Positions 27,434 to 36,611 of a stretch of 64,000 nt of DNA are shown piece after piece. Source of the stretch: JABFRZ01 sp964631945 (GTDB lineage: Bacteria > Planctomycetota > UBA1135 > GCA-002686595); assembly GCA_964631945.1 (NCBI GenBank), contig CAZWAY010000029.1, forward strand, positions 1-64,000, given 5' to 3'. The notes beneath the pieces are model-generated. The model was given only the letters and a program-made list of their open reading frames with translations, was not told the DNA's origin and made no database searches. The position numbers and the translations under genes were made by a program. Position 1 is the stretch's first letter. Every line of letters begins with the position of its first letter.

Positions 27434-29650
27434 ATGATTCGCCACCTCGGGGCAGCCATCGGGCTGGTTCCCCTGCTCGGACTGTCGGCTGCGGGCGCCC
27501 AGGAGCCGCCGACGACGATCGTCACGCCGGGCGACGCGCGCGCGCACGGGCTGGATTCACTGTTCCTGACGCTGCGCCAGGAGGGCGTGCCGCTCGCGCC
27601 GGAGCTCACGAGCCTGGTGCGCAACCAGACGATCGCGACGCGCATGGGCAAGGCGCTCTTCTTCGAGATGGGCGTCGGCTCGGACGGCATCCAGGCCTGC
27701 GCCACCTGTCACTTCCACGCCGGCGCCGACAATCGTCCACGCAACCAGGTCAGCCCCGGACTCAATCGCGCCAGCGGTGCGCGCCAGGACGACGTGCGCG
27801 GATTCTCGGCTGCGTCTGCGGCGAGCGACACGACCTTCGAGACGCGCTCGCCCAACGACACGCTCCTGCGCGGCGACTTCCCCTTCGTGCGCGACATCGG
27901 CAACGGTGCCAACGTCGTGAACGTGGGTGGCGTGCTCGAGCCCGCCCCCGGCAATTCGAACGACGTGGCCTCTTCGCAGGGCATCCACCTGACCGACTTC
28001 GTGCGCGTGGTGCCCGGCTCGACGCTCGACCAAGGCGTGCCCAGGAGCGACCCGGTGTTCCGCGCCGGCGGCAAGACCGTGCGGCGCGTCGAACCGCGCA
28101 ACACGCCCACGACCATCAACGCCGTGCTGAACTTCTTCAACTTCTGGGACGGGCGCGCGAACCCCTTCTTCAACGGCGTGAACCCGTTCGGGATCCAGGA
28201 CGTCGGGGCGCGCGTGTTCGTGGCGCAGGGCGGGACGATCACGACCGAGAAGCTCGCGCTCGCCCTGGCCAGCCTGGCCTCGCAGGCCGACGGCCCGCCG
28301 CTCTCGCACTTCGAGATGTCGTTCGGCGACGGCGGCGCCAACGGACGCAGCTTCCCGGACCTCGGGCGCAAGCTGCTGCCGCTCCAGGCGCTCTCGACCC
28401 AGGACGTGGCCGTGGACGACAGCCTGCTCGCGAGCCTGCGCCACCCCTCCGGCAAGGGCCTGAACAAGAGCTACGCCGAGTTCGTCAGCGCGGCCTTCCA
28501 GCCGCGCTACTGGAGCTCGAGCAAGCTCGTGTACTTCCCCCCGGCCGGTCCGGCCCGCGTGATCGATCCGAGCCAGGTCACCGATCCGGCGCGCACCTTC
28601 ACGCTGATGGAGGCGAACTTCTCGCTGTTCTACGGCGTGGCGGTGGCGCTGTACGAGCGCACCCTCATCTCGGACCGCGCACCCTTCGATCGCTGGATGG
28701 AGGGCAACGGCGCGTTCGTGGCACAGTTCGGCGCGCGCGAGCTGGCCGGCCTGAACCTGTTCGTGGGCAAGGGTCGCTGCGTCAACTGTCACGGCGGTCC
28801 CGAGTTCACCAACGCCTCGATCCGCCTGTCGCAGGCCGGGGCCAACGTGATCGAGCCCATGCTGATGGGCGACGGGCGCGCGGCCTTCTACGACAACGGC
28901 TTCTACAACATCGGCATCACCCCCACGCTCGACGACCTCGGGCGCGGCGGCGGCAACCCGTTCGGACAGCCGCTCGCCTCCTCGCGCCAGTTCCTGTTCG
29001 AGGCCCTCGGGATCCAGGACATCCCCTTCGACATCGTCGGAGCGCCGGTGCGCGGCCTCGTGCGCGGCTCCGGCAACGTCCTGGGTGCCCTCGACGAGGG
29101 CACGGGTGTCTTCATCCCGGTGTGCAGGGACCTCGACGGCGACGGGGCGTGCGGGACGGCGGACGACATCCTGCTGCAACGGGTGGCCGTGGACGGCGCC
29201 TTCAAGACGCCGGGCCTGCGCAACGTCTCGCTCACGGGCCCCTACTTCCACAACGGCTCGGTGGCGACCCTGATGGAGGTCGTGGACTTCTATGACCGTG
29301 GCGGGAACTTCTGCCGCCTGAACCGCGCCGATCTCGATCCCGACATCGCGCCGATCGGTCTGTCGACCGCGGAGAAGCAAGCCCTGGTGGCCTTCCTGGT
29401 CGCGCTGACCGACACGCGCGTCGCTCGCGAGAGCGCGCCCTTCGACCGCCCGCAGCTCGTGATCCCGAACGGCAGCTTCCCGGACGGCACGGACAGGCTG
29501 GTCGATCTGCCGGCGGTGGGCCGCCTGGGACGCCCGGCGAATCAGGCACTCACGCCCTTCCTCAACGCGGATCCCTTCGGCGCCAACCCCGTGACGGGCC
29601 AGACCGATTCGTTCGGCGACGTGGCCTGCTCGCCGGGCTTCGGCGAGTAG
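27434..29650 (+). CDS. Large secreted diheme cytochrome c peroxidase/MauG-family protein
   Basis: 738 residues with a signal peptide (MIRHLGAAIGLVPLLGLSAAGA). Two heme c motifs are present: C89-A-T-C92-H93 and C449-V-N-C452-H453. The family signature between them (NTPTTINAVLNFFNFWDGRAN) and the closing block (FKTPGLRNVSLTGPYFHNGSVATLMEVVDFY) match CcpA/MauG proteins. Canonical enzymes are about 300-350 residues with hemes about 145 residues apart; here the gap is 360 because of inserted sequence after each conserved block. It would act in the periplasm on peroxide or another substrate. Start has no strong Shine-Dalgarno (GGAGAG-like GAGAG lies 8 bases upstream). Confidence 0.9.
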   Translation: MIRHLGAAIGLVPLLGLSAAGAQEPPTTIVTPGDARAHGLDSLFLTLRQEGVPLAPELTSLVRNQTIATRMGKALFFEMGVGSDGIQACATCHFHAGADNRPRNQVSPGLNRASGARQDDVRGFSAASAASDTTFETRSPNDTLLRGDFPFVRDIGNGANVVNVGGVLEPAPGNSNDVASSQGIHLTDFVRVVPGSTLDQGVPRSDPVFRAGGKTVRRVEPRNTPTTINAVLNFFNFWDGRANPFFNGVNPFGIQDVGARVFVAQGGTITTEKLALALASLASQADGPPLSHFEMSFGDGGANGRSFPDLGRKLLPLQALSTQDVAVDDSLLASLRHPSGKGLNKSYAEFVSAAFQPRYWSSSKLVYFPPAGPARVIDPSQVTDPARTFTLMEANFSLFYGVAVALYERTLISDRAPFDRWMEGNGAFVAQFGARELAGLNLFVGKGRCVNCHGGPEFTNASIRLSQAGANVIEPMLMGDGRAAFYDNGFYNIGITPTLDDLGRGGGNPFGQPLASSRQFLFEALGIQDIPFDIVGAPVRGLVRGSGNVLGALDEGTGVFIPVCRDLDGDGACGTADDILLQRVAVDGAFKTPGLRNVSLTGPYFHNGSVATLMEVVDFYDRGGNFCRLNRADLDPDIAPIGLSTAEKQALVAFLVALTDTRVARESAPFDRPQLVIPNGSFPDGTDRLVDLPAVGRLGRPANQALTPFLNADPFGANPVTGQTDSFGDVACSPGFGE

Positions 29651-29757
29651 CGAGTACACGCGCGCCGGCCCCGGTGCCGACCGGGGCTGGCGCCTTCGTT
29701 CCGACGGGGTCCGGGGCGCGTGACGAGCAAGAGCCTCCCGCTCGAGGCGCGGCGCGC

Positions 29758-29763
29758 TATCTT
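29758..29763 (+). promoter_or_regulatory. TANNNT -10-like box, possible leaderless start
   Basis: TATCTT ends six bases before the ATG of the second peroxidase gene, with no Shine-Dalgarno sequence. Confidence 0.35.
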
Positions 29764-29769
29764 CGCGCC

Positions 29770-30783
29770 ATGCCTTCCAGGTGGTGGATCGCGCTGGCCG
29801 CGGGGCTCGCCGTGCCCCAGTCGAGCGGGAGCGGCGCGCTGGCGCCGCCGCTCCGGACGCCGCTCGGATTGCCGGAGCGCGCTCCGCGGCCGGACGAGGA
29901 CGAGGCCCTCGCCGAGCTGGGCGCGCGTCTGTTCTTCGATCCCATCCTGTCGGCGGACCGCAGCGTGGCCTGCGCCTCCTGTCACCGCCCGGAGCGCGCC
30001 TTCGCGGACGAGCTGGCCTTCTCGCGCGGCGTGCACGGCCGCCAGACCGCGCGCAACACGCCCACGCTGCTGAACCGCGCCCTGGGCCGCCGTTTCTCGT
30101 GGGACGGTCGGGCGGGTTCGCTCGAGGAGCAGACCCTGCTGCCGATCGAGAACCCGCTGGAGATGGATCTCCCGCTCGCGCAGGCGCGCGCGCGGCTGGG
30201 CGACGATGCCGGCTATCGCGGCGAGTTCGAGCGCGTCCTCGGGGGCGCGCCCACGGACGCCGGGCTGGCGCGCGCCCTGGCCGCCTACGTCCGACGCCTG
30301 GTGCTCGGCGACAGTCCGGTGGACCGCTTCCGCGCCGGCGAGTTCGAGGCCCTCGACGACGAGGCCCGCGCCGGACTGTGGTTCTACGAGAGTCGCGGCG
30401 GCTGCTGGCGCTGCCACGGCGGGCCGAACTTCAGCGACGAGGACTTCCACAACACCGGTGTGGGCGCCCTGCCCGGCGCGGACGGCGTGCCGGTGCCCGA
30501 ACCCGGGCGCGCGGCGCACAGCGGCGACCCGGCGGATCGGGGCCGTTTCAAGACGCCGACCCTGCGCGGCGTGGCCCACAGCGCGCCCTACATGCACGAC
30601 GGGAGCCTGGCGACGCTCGCGGAAGTGATCGAGTTCTACCGCCTGGGCGGACGCGCCAACCCGAACCTGGATCCGCGCCTGGCCCCGCTCGAGATGAGCG
30701 CGAGCGACGCGCGCAACCTGATCGCCTTCCTGCGCGCGCTGTCGGCCGAGGGCCCGCCACCCGCACGCGCGGCGGAGCGCTAG
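29770..30783 (+). CDS. Secreted diheme cytochrome c peroxidase
   Basis: 337 residues, normal family length. A signal peptide is likely (MPSRWWIALAAGLAVPQSSG). Heme motifs are C68-A-S-C71-H72 and C212-W-R-C215-H216, 144 residues apart as in classical CcpA. The blocks RNTPTLLNRALGRRFSWDGRA and FKTPTLRGVAHSAPYMHDGS are diagnostic. It reduces hydrogen peroxide using electrons from small cytochromes, in the periplasm, if it follows the family. It lies 119 bases after the larger peroxidase gene on the same strand and probably has its own promoter. Confidence 0.93.
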   Translation: MPSRWWIALAAGLAVPQSSGSGALAPPLRTPLGLPERAPRPDEDEALAELGARLFFDPILSADRSVACASCHRPERAFADELAFSRGVHGRQTARNTPTLLNRALGRRFSWDGRAGSLEEQTLLPIENPLEMDLPLAQARARLGDDAGYRGEFERVLGGAPTDAGLARALAAYVRRLVLGDSPVDRFRAGEFEALDDEARAGLWFYESRGGCWRCHGGPNFSDEDFHNTGVGALPGADGVPVPEPGRAAHSGDPADRGRFKTPTLRGVAHSAPYMHDGSLATLAEVIEFYRLGGRANPNLDPRLAPLEMSASDARNLIAFLRALSAEGPPPARAAER

Positions 30784-30805
30784 AGATCGAGGCTCGAGAG
30801 CCGAG

Positions 30806-33800
30806 CTACGGCTCCAGCGCGCGCATCGGGCGCACGCCGAGCGCCTCGCTGACCAGTTCGGGCGGCCCGGAATCGCGCTTCGCGGAGCGTGCTCCGCGCG
30901 CAGCGGAGGAGTAGCCGCCGCCGCGCACGCTGCGCGTGGCCACGCTGCCGCCCAGCCGCTGGCCGTCGCCCGCGGCGACGGGCAGGGTGTACAGCCCGAA
31001 GTCGTCGCGACACCACTCGTAGACGTTGCCCTGCATGTCGGCCAACCCGAACGGATTGGGCTCGAAGCTGCCGACCGGCGCCTGCACCACGTAGCCGTCG
31101 TCGAGTTCGTCCGAGAAAACCGACCAGGGCGCGAGGTGCGCGCGCGCGTAGCGGTCCGCGAGGTTGCAGGTGCCCTCCAGCGAGCCCGCCTCCTCGCCCG
31201 TCCACCAGGGTGACTCCGTCCCCGCCCGCGCCGCGTACTCCCACTGGGCCTCGGTCGCGAGCGCCCAGCCCAGGCGCGCGAGCTCACGCCCGGCCTCCAG
31301 CCAGCTCACGCGTTCGACCGGCGAGCGCGCGCTCAGCCAGCGTCCCTCCATGCGCGTCCCGGCCGGTTGCTTGCTCGGCTGTCGGCCCGTGAAGCGCTGC
31401 CACTGTCCCTGCGTCAGCTCGTACTTCGACAGGAAGAACGGCGCCAGCGCGACGGAGTGGACCGGTCCCTCGTCGGCGGTCGCCTGCGGGTCGTAGTTCG
31501 GGAGCGACGCATCGGCCGACTGGGCACCCATGCGGAACTCGCCGCCGGGGAGAAGCACGAAGACCACGCCCGACTCCTCGCTGAGCACCAGCCGGCCGTC
31601 CGCGCCGCGTCGTGGCGGCGTCCCGGTGGCGAGTTCGGCGAACTCGAACAGGCCCGAGTCCGGGTCGCGACCGAGGGGCAACAGGCCGAGCTGCGGCGCG
31701 AGCTCGAGCCCGTGGTAGGCCGGGGCGCGAGCGCGATCGCGCAGCTCGGCCCGTACCGCGTCCCAGCTCGCGCGCGCCTCCGGGCCGCCGAGCGTGCGCT
31801 CCTCGAGCCTGCGCGCGAACTCGAGCCGCCGCTCCACGCCCCAGCCGTGCCGGGCCGAGAGCCCGCGCACGAGGCCGCGCTCGGGGTCGGCGAACTCGTC
31901 CAGAGCGCGCACCAGCTCGACCAGCTGCGCGTGCCACCAGCGGTCCTGTTCCTGCTCGAAGCGCGGCAGGGCGGCGCCGAACACCTCGCGCTCGAGGGCC
32001 GCGAGCCGCTCCTCGGCCGCCACCAGGGCGACCTCGTGCCACGCGTCGCGCCCGGCCTCGAACGCGCGCGCCACGCCGCGCAGGTACTCCTCGTAGACCT
32101 CTTGCTCGGCCGACGGCGCGGCCTCCAGAGCCGCGCGACTGCTGGCGAGGGCTTCTTCGGCCTGACCGCAGGCGAGCTGGGCCCAGGCCAGGGTGTCCAG
32201 CACCTGGTGGCGCGCATCCGGCGGGCTGAGCTCGAGCGCGCGGCGCGCCAGCGCCAGCCCCTCGGGCTCGCGTCCGAACTCGACCCGCGCCGGGTCGACG
32301 AGCGGCCAGGCGCGCGCGTTCAACTCTCCGCCGGGCGCCGCCAGCGCGGCCGGGTCGAGCTCGAATCCGGCCAGCCGAGCGCGCCCCAGGCGCACGTCAC
32401 GAGCCGCGCGCCGCGCGGCGACCTCGCGCTCGGTGCGCTCGAGCTCGGCCCCGCGCGGATGCGCGGCCAGCGCCCGCGCGCGCTCGGCAGGATCGAGCGG
32501 AACGGCGCGGGCGCGCAGCGCCTCGAGCTGGCGCCGGTGACCGGGATCGCCGTCCGCGCCGGGCTCGAGGCCGGCGCTCAGGTCCCGCGCGCGCCGCAGC
32601 CATGCCTCGAGGTCGCGCACGCGCGCCGGCACCGCCGGCCACAGGCCGTCGGCCTCGCGCTCCAGGTCCTCGAGCTCCTGGAAGGCCGAGAGGCGCAGCA
32701 CGTTGGAGCGCTCGCGGCGCGCGATCGCCTCCTGGCGCTGCGCCTCGGCCAGGTTGTCGCGCGCGGCGCGCTCGCTCGCCTGGGCCAGCGCGCGCGCTTC
32801 CTCGGCCGTGCGCCGGCCGCGGACCTGCACCCAGGCCGTGGCGGCCAGACCGAGCAGGGCCAACAGCGCGGCCGCGCTCCAGGCCAGCGCCAGGGCGCGG
32901 TTGCGCTGGACCCACTTCTGGAACTCGATCCAGGCTCCCCGCCGGTGCGCCTTGACCACGCGGTTCTCGAGATAGGCGCGCAGGTCGTCGCCCAGCGCGC
33001 CCATGTCGGGGTAACGCTGCTCCAGCTCGCGCGCCATGGCCTTGTCGCAGATGGCCACGAGTTCCTCGGGCAGGTCGGGGCGCAGAGCGCTGACGGCGCG
33101 CGGGGGTCCCTCGAGCGCCGCGCGCAGGACCATGTGCTGCGAGACGCGCGCGCCGGACGGGACGAAGGGCATCTCGCCCGTCAGCAGGTGGTACAGCATC
33201 GCGCCGAGCGAGTAGACGTCGGAGCGCGGGCCGAGGCGCTCGATCTCGCCGCGCGCCTGTTCGGGCGCCATGTAGGCCGGAGTCCCGACCACGTCGCCAT
33301 CCATCGTGAACAGCACCGAGTCGGACGAGTGCGAGGCGTCGGCGCGGCGGTCGCTCTGCACGAAGGAGAGGCTCGTGCCCTCGTCCTTCAGGCGCAGGTC
33401 GTGGCGATCGGGCTGCCCCAGCACGCGCGCCAGGCCCCAGTCCATCACGTACACCTCGCCGAAGCGTCCCACCATCACGTTGGCGGGCTTGAGGTCGCGG
33501 TGGATCACGCCTTTCGAGTGCGCGTAGGCCATGGCCTCGCAGACCTTGAGCAGCACCCACAGGACGCGCGTCAGGGGCCAGTCGGGGTCGCCCTCGTGCA
33601 CGCACTCGAAGACCTCCTTCAGGTCGCGGCCCTTGACCAGCCGCATCGTGAAGAAGACCGCGCCGCGCTCGTCGAGACCGAGTTCGTGCACCGGCACGAT
33701 GCCCGGATGGTCGAGCTGGCCCGTCACCTGGGCCTCCTCCAGGAAGCGCCCGAGGACCTTGGGCGGGATCTCGCCCGTGGTGGCCTGGCCGGACTCGCCC

Positions 33801-34021
33801 AGCACGACCTTCATGGCCAGCTCGCGGCGCAGGTCCTCGTCCCACACGCGCAGGATCAGCCCCATGCCGCCGCGCGCGATCTCGCCGCGCTGCGCGTAGC
33901 GCGTGTGCGCGGCGCCGTGCGCCTGCAGCCGCTCGAGCATGAGCGCCGTGGCGTCCGCGCCTTCGGGCAGGCTGGCGCGCAGGGACTCGGGGCCGGTGGG
34001 GCGCGGATCCGGAGAGCTCAT
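30806..34021 (-). CDS. Membrane Ser/Thr protein kinase fused to an FGE/SUMF1-like domain
   Basis: 1,071 residues from the ATG at 34021 (an in-frame ATG at 34057 is possible). The kinase domain covers residues about 45-355: ARGGMG loop, K71 in AMKVV, HRDLKPAN with D176, DWG at 194-196 instead of DFG, and GTPAYMAPEQ. A membrane helix lies at about 379-400, followed by coiled-coil/TPR-like helices to about 700. Residues about 815-1071 form a formylglycine-generating-enzyme-like domain (MGAQS, ATEAQWEYAARAG, LADMQGNVYEW, SVRGGGY). The catalytic cysteine normally in the C-R-x-A-x-R stretch is alanine here (ARSAKR), so this domain is probably a binding module outside the membrane. Divergent from the next gene. 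Confidence 0.92.
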   Translation of the reverse strand: MSSPDPRPTGPESLRASLPEGADATALMLERLQAHGAAHTRYAQRGEIARGGMGLILRVWDEDLRRELAMKVVLGESGQATTGEIPPKVLGRFLEEAQVTGQLDHPGIVPVHELGLDERGAVFFTMRLVKGRDLKEVFECVHEGDPDWPLTRVLWVLLKVCEAMAYAHSKGVIHRDLKPANVMVGRFGEVYVMDWGLARVLGQPDRHDLRLKDEGTSLSFVQSDRRADASHSSDSVLFTMDGDVVGTPAYMAPEQARGEIERLGPRSDVYSLGAMLYHLLTGEMPFVPSGARVSQHMVLRAALEGPPRAVSALRPDLPEELVAICDKAMARELEQRYPDMGALGDDLRAYLENRVVKAHRRGAWIEFQKWVQRNRALALAWSAAALLALLGLAATAWVQVRGRRTAEEARALAQASERAARDNLAEAQRQEAIARRERSNVLRLSAFQELEDLEREADGLWPAVPARVRDLEAWLRRARDLSAGLEPGADGDPGHRRQLEALRARAVPLDPAERARALAAHPRGAELERTEREVAARRAARDVRLGRARLAGFELDPAALAAPGGELNARAWPLVDPARVEFGREPEGLALARRALELSPPDARHQVLDTLAWAQLACGQAEEALASSRAALEAAPSAEQEVYEEYLRGVARAFEAGRDAWHEVALVAAEERLAALEREVFGAALPRFEQEQDRWWHAQLVELVRALDEFADPERGLVRGLSARHGWGVERRLEFARRLEERTLGGPEARASWDAVRAELRDRARAPAYHGLELAPQLGLLPLGRDPDSGLFEFAELATGTPPRRGADGRLVLSEESGVVFVLLPGGEFRMGAQSADASLPNYDPQATADEGPVHSVALAPFFLSKYELTQGQWQRFTGRQPSKQPAGTRMEGRWLSARSPVERVSWLEAGRELARLGWALATEAQWEYAARAGTESPWWTGEEAGSLEGTCNLADRYARAHLAPWSVFSDELDDGYVVQAPVGSFEPNPFGLADMQGNVYEWCRDDFGLYTLPVAAGDGQRLGGSVATRSVRGGGYSSAARGARSAKRDSGPPELVSEALGVRPMRALEP

Positions 34022-34155
34022 CGGCAGGTGCCAGATTCCAGTCCAGATCCCGGCCAATGCGTCCAGGAAATCACCCGAAACCGGCCCGGTTTGCCTACAA
34101 TCCGCGCCGCTGGCAGCTGGCCAGCCGATGGTGGCACCCTGAAGCGCAGCTCCTG

Positions 34156-35316
34156 ATGCAAGTCCTCCTCACCGCTCTCGTCGGCCTCGCCGCTTCTCTT
34201 TCCGGGACCACGCCCGACCCGCATGGCGCACCCAGCGCCGTGGCGGTGGGCGAGGTCCGCATGACGGAACGCCACTGGAACATCGGCAGCCTGCCGACGC
34301 TGGGCTTCACCCTGACGCCCGGGCGCGGCTCGACCGACAAGGTGGCGGCCTTCCTGTACACCTCCGACCGGCCCGAGGCCTTCCTCACGCACACCTACCC
34401 GCCCCAGTTCGTGGGCCTGTTCTACCCGCCGGCGACGGTGTTCGTGAGCGTGGACCGGCCGCCCGAGCGGGGTCCGATCGTCGAACACTCGAGCGAGCGC
34501 TTCGTGCAGGGCGCGCTGTTCGACGTGCGCACGGGCGCGCTGGTGGACGTGACCAACGAGGACTACATCGACATCGTCTACACGGCCGCGCCCACGGTCT
34601 ATGCGCTGGACTTCACGACCGAGGACGACTTCATCACGCCGCTCGTGAACGGCCAGGACCTCTCGACCCCGCCGGAATTCGGCGAGCTCGTCAGTCTCTC
34701 CTCGCGCCAGCCCGCCAGCGGCCCGCAGCACAAGGGCCCCGCCATCTTCGACTCGAACCCGGCCGGCCCGAACGCGGGCAGCTCGGACCCCGACCTGCTG
34801 GTCGGGCTCGGCAACGTCGTGATGCTGCAGGAAAACGCCGGCCAGAGCGTGCCGGGCATCTTCAACCTGCCGGACGACGCCGCCAACGGCGGCACGCTGG
34901 TGTTCGACTTCACCGGCTTTGCCTTCCTGCAGAAGGTCGAGTGCCGCGCGATCGACCTGATCGACGTGGACACGGCCGGCTCCGGCGCGAGGGTGTCCCT
35001 GATCGACGTGCTGGGACGCGTGCGCGTGTACACCGTGCCGGTCGGCTGGACCGAGGACATCGCCGTGAACGGGCCGCCGGGCTACCGCACGCTGGACCTG
35101 ACCTCGATCCTCCCGCAGGCGGGCTTCCATTCCAGCACCCAGGTCAAGAACCCGCCGGACTTCCTGGCGGGCGAGATCGTGCGCATGGAGGTGGAATTGC
35201 GCGGCTCGGGCGCGATCGACAACCTGGTGTTCGCGCGCGAGCGCGATCCGAGCGCGCCCATCGTCGACGCGCCGTCCGGCCCCGGCACCCCGGGGGCGCC
35301 CCTGCGCCGGCGCTGA
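34156..35316 (+). CDS. Secreted protein of unknown function
   Basis: 386 residues from the ATG at 34156, which opens a short signal peptide (MQVLLTALVGLAASLSG); an open frame continues upstream but overlaps the kinase promoter region. The mature part is beta-rich with repeated acidic and aromatic segments (TVYALDFTTEDDF, TLVFDFTGFAFLQKVECRAIDLIDVD), resembling secreted carbohydrate-binding-like domains without a firm match. It ends in a Pro/Arg-rich tail with no sorting helix. A TACAAT -10-like hexamer lies at 34096-34101. Confidence 0.7.
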   Translation: MQVLLTALVGLAASLSGTTPDPHGAPSAVAVGEVRMTERHWNIGSLPTLGFTLTPGRGSTDKVAAFLYTSDRPEAFLTHTYPPQFVGLFYPPATVFVSVDRPPERGPIVEHSSERFVQGALFDVRTGALVDVTNEDYIDIVYTAAPTVYALDFTTEDDFITPLVNGQDLSTPPEFGELVSLSSRQPASGPQHKGPAIFDSNPAGPNAGSSDPDLLVGLGNVVMLQENAGQSVPGIFNLPDDAANGGTLVFDFTGFAFLQKVECRAIDLIDVDTAGSGARVSLIDVLGRVRVYTVPVGWTEDIAVNGPPGYRTLDLTSILPQAGFHSSTQVKNPPDFLAGEIVRMEVELRGSGAIDNLVFARERDPSAPIVDAPSGPGTPGAPLRRR

Positions 35317-35350
35317 GGCCCGGCGCGTTCCGCGCGCGCACCGACGGAAA

Positions 35351-35380
35351 GAGCCGCACGACCCCGCGGCCGTGCGGCTC
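35351..35380 (-). terminator. Intrinsic terminator of the CHRD gene
   Basis: Perfect 10-base stem GAGCCGCACG (35351-35360) with CGTGCGGCTC (35371-35380) around a 10-base loop. On the reverse strand it is followed by TTTCC and lies 14 bases past the CHRD gene stop. It may also end the rightward gene that stops at 35316. Confidence 0.75.
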
Positions 35381-35394
35381 CGAGCTCGAACCAG

Positions 35395-35937
35395 CTACGC
35401 CGCGACGGGCAGCGCGCTCCGGCGCGAGAGCACGAAGGCCCCGCCCGCCAGCGCGAGTCCGGTCAGCGTGATCATCCAGGCCCAGGGCAGGGCCGGGACC
35501 TCCTGCGTGATCTGTCCGCGGATCTCGCCGCCGCCGTTGTTGGTGGTGTGGATGTTCACGTACATCAGGCCGTTCAGCAGGTTCGTGACGTTGCCGGCCG
35601 AGAGCGTGCCGCTGCCGAAGACGTTGCCCGAGGTGCCGCCGGTCTCGGTCAGGGTGATCAGGATGCCGGCGTTCGTGCCGACCGGCGCCGGGCCGTGGAT
35701 GTGGGCCGCGGTGGCGTTGCTGGTGAGACCGGAGAACGTGCCGTTGAGCGTGACCGCGCCGCTGACGTCGTTGAGCTGCACGACGCATTGGCCCGTGCCG
35801 GCGGTGACGACGGGCGGGACCTCCTCGGCGCCGCTGAGATTGACCAAGTAGGTGTGCGTGTCGGCCGAAGCCGGACTCGCAAGGGAGAGCAGACCGACCG
35901 CTCCAAGGAACAGGGCCGTGAGCCAACCGGACTTCAT
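35395..35937 (-). CDS. CHRD-domain protein with exosortase-type C-terminal sorting signal
   Basis: 180 residues. A signal peptide (residues 1-25) is followed by a CHRD domain (about 27-145: LSGAEEVPPV, AAHIHGPAPVG, GEIRGQI). The C-terminus has the tripartite look of an exosortase substrate: VPALPWAW (147-154), a hydrophobic helix, then SRR, with a further seven residues SALPVAA after the arginines. This resembles IPTL/VPxL-type CTERM signals. ATG 35937 is chosen for GAGGAAA seven to eight bases upstream. It diverges from the exosortase gene across 136 bases, which makes it the probable dedicated substrate, delivered to and fixed at the cell surface. Confidence 0.88.
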   Translation of the reverse strand: MKSGWLTALFLGAVGLLSLASPASADTHTYLVNLSGAEEVPPVVTAGTGQCVVQLNDVSGAVTLNGTFSGLTSNATAAHIHGPAPVGTNAGILITLTETGGTSGNVFGSGTLSAGNVTNLLNGLMYVNIHTTNNGGGEIRGQITQEVPALPWAWMITLTGLALAGGAFVLSRRSALPVAA

Positions 35938-36073
35938 TGTTTTCCTCGCATGACCTGGCGTTGGGGGAAGAGAGCGCGGAAGCTGGTGCCGCCGCACCGA
36001 CAAGCCTACGCCGCCGGCCCGCTTTTGGGGCAGCCGACGTGAGGGTCAGGGTGTGCGCCCGCAGCGATCCGGC

Positions 36074-36610
36074 ATGACCCCCCACGAACCAGGCCCGGCC
36101 AGGCCCGCCCGCGAGGGAGCCGCCCCCCGCTCGCCGGAGCTGCGCGCCTTCGCGCTGCGCTTCGCCCTGGGGTTCCTGGTGCTGGAGGCGTTCGTCTACC
36201 TGGTGCTGTGGCACCCGAGCTGGTTCGTGCCCTACGCCGAGTGGAACGCGCGCCTCGCGGCCGGGCTGATGGCGCCCTTCTTCGAGGTGCTGGAAGCGAA
36301 GGGGGCCTACCTCGTGACGCCGAGCTACAGCATCCACGTGCGACCGGGTTGCGACGGCTACCAGGCCAGCGCCGTGCTGCTCGCCGGCGTGCTGGCCTTC
36401 CCCGCCCGTCGCGCGCACAAGTGGATCGGCGCGCTGGTGGGCGTGGCGAGCCTGCTGGCCCTCAACCTGCTGCGGATCGCGGCCCTGCTGTGGACCGGCG
36501 TGCACCACCCGCAACACTTCAAGCTGATCCACCTGCAGGTGCTGCCCGGAGTCTTCGTGGCCGCCGCGCTGTTCCTGCTGTTCTCCTGGGCGCTGTGGGC
36601 GCGGCGGTGA
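36074..36610 (+). CDS. xrtH: Exosortase, XrtH-like
   Basis: 178 residues, a polytopic membrane protein of the exosortase/archaeosortase family. The catalytic residues can be placed: C93 in RPGCDGYQASAVLLAG, R134 in LNLLRIAALLWTGVHH, and H153 in KLIHLQVLPG. The short length and the sequence around LLRIAALLWTGVHHP fit exosortase H best among known types. The enzyme cleaves or transfers proteins carrying a C-terminal sorting signal at the outer face of the inner membrane. It is divergent from a CHRD protein with such a signal and is followed by a membrane protein one base away. An upstream in-frame GTG (36053) is an alternative start. Confidence 0.88.
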   Translation: MTPHEPGPARPAREGAAPRSPELRAFALRFALGFLVLEAFVYLVLWHPSWFVPYAEWNARLAAGLMAPFFEVLEAKGAYLVTPSYSIHVRPGCDGYQASAVLLAGVLAFPARRAHKWIGALVGVASLLALNLLRIAALLWTGVHHPQHFKLIHLQVLPGVFVAAALFLLFSWALWARR

Positions 36611-36611
36611 C

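Noticed and set aside
34156..35316. Second exosortase substrate near the exosortase locus
   Set aside because: The protein is secreted but ends in a Pro/Arg tail without a hydrophobic helix or a sorting motif.
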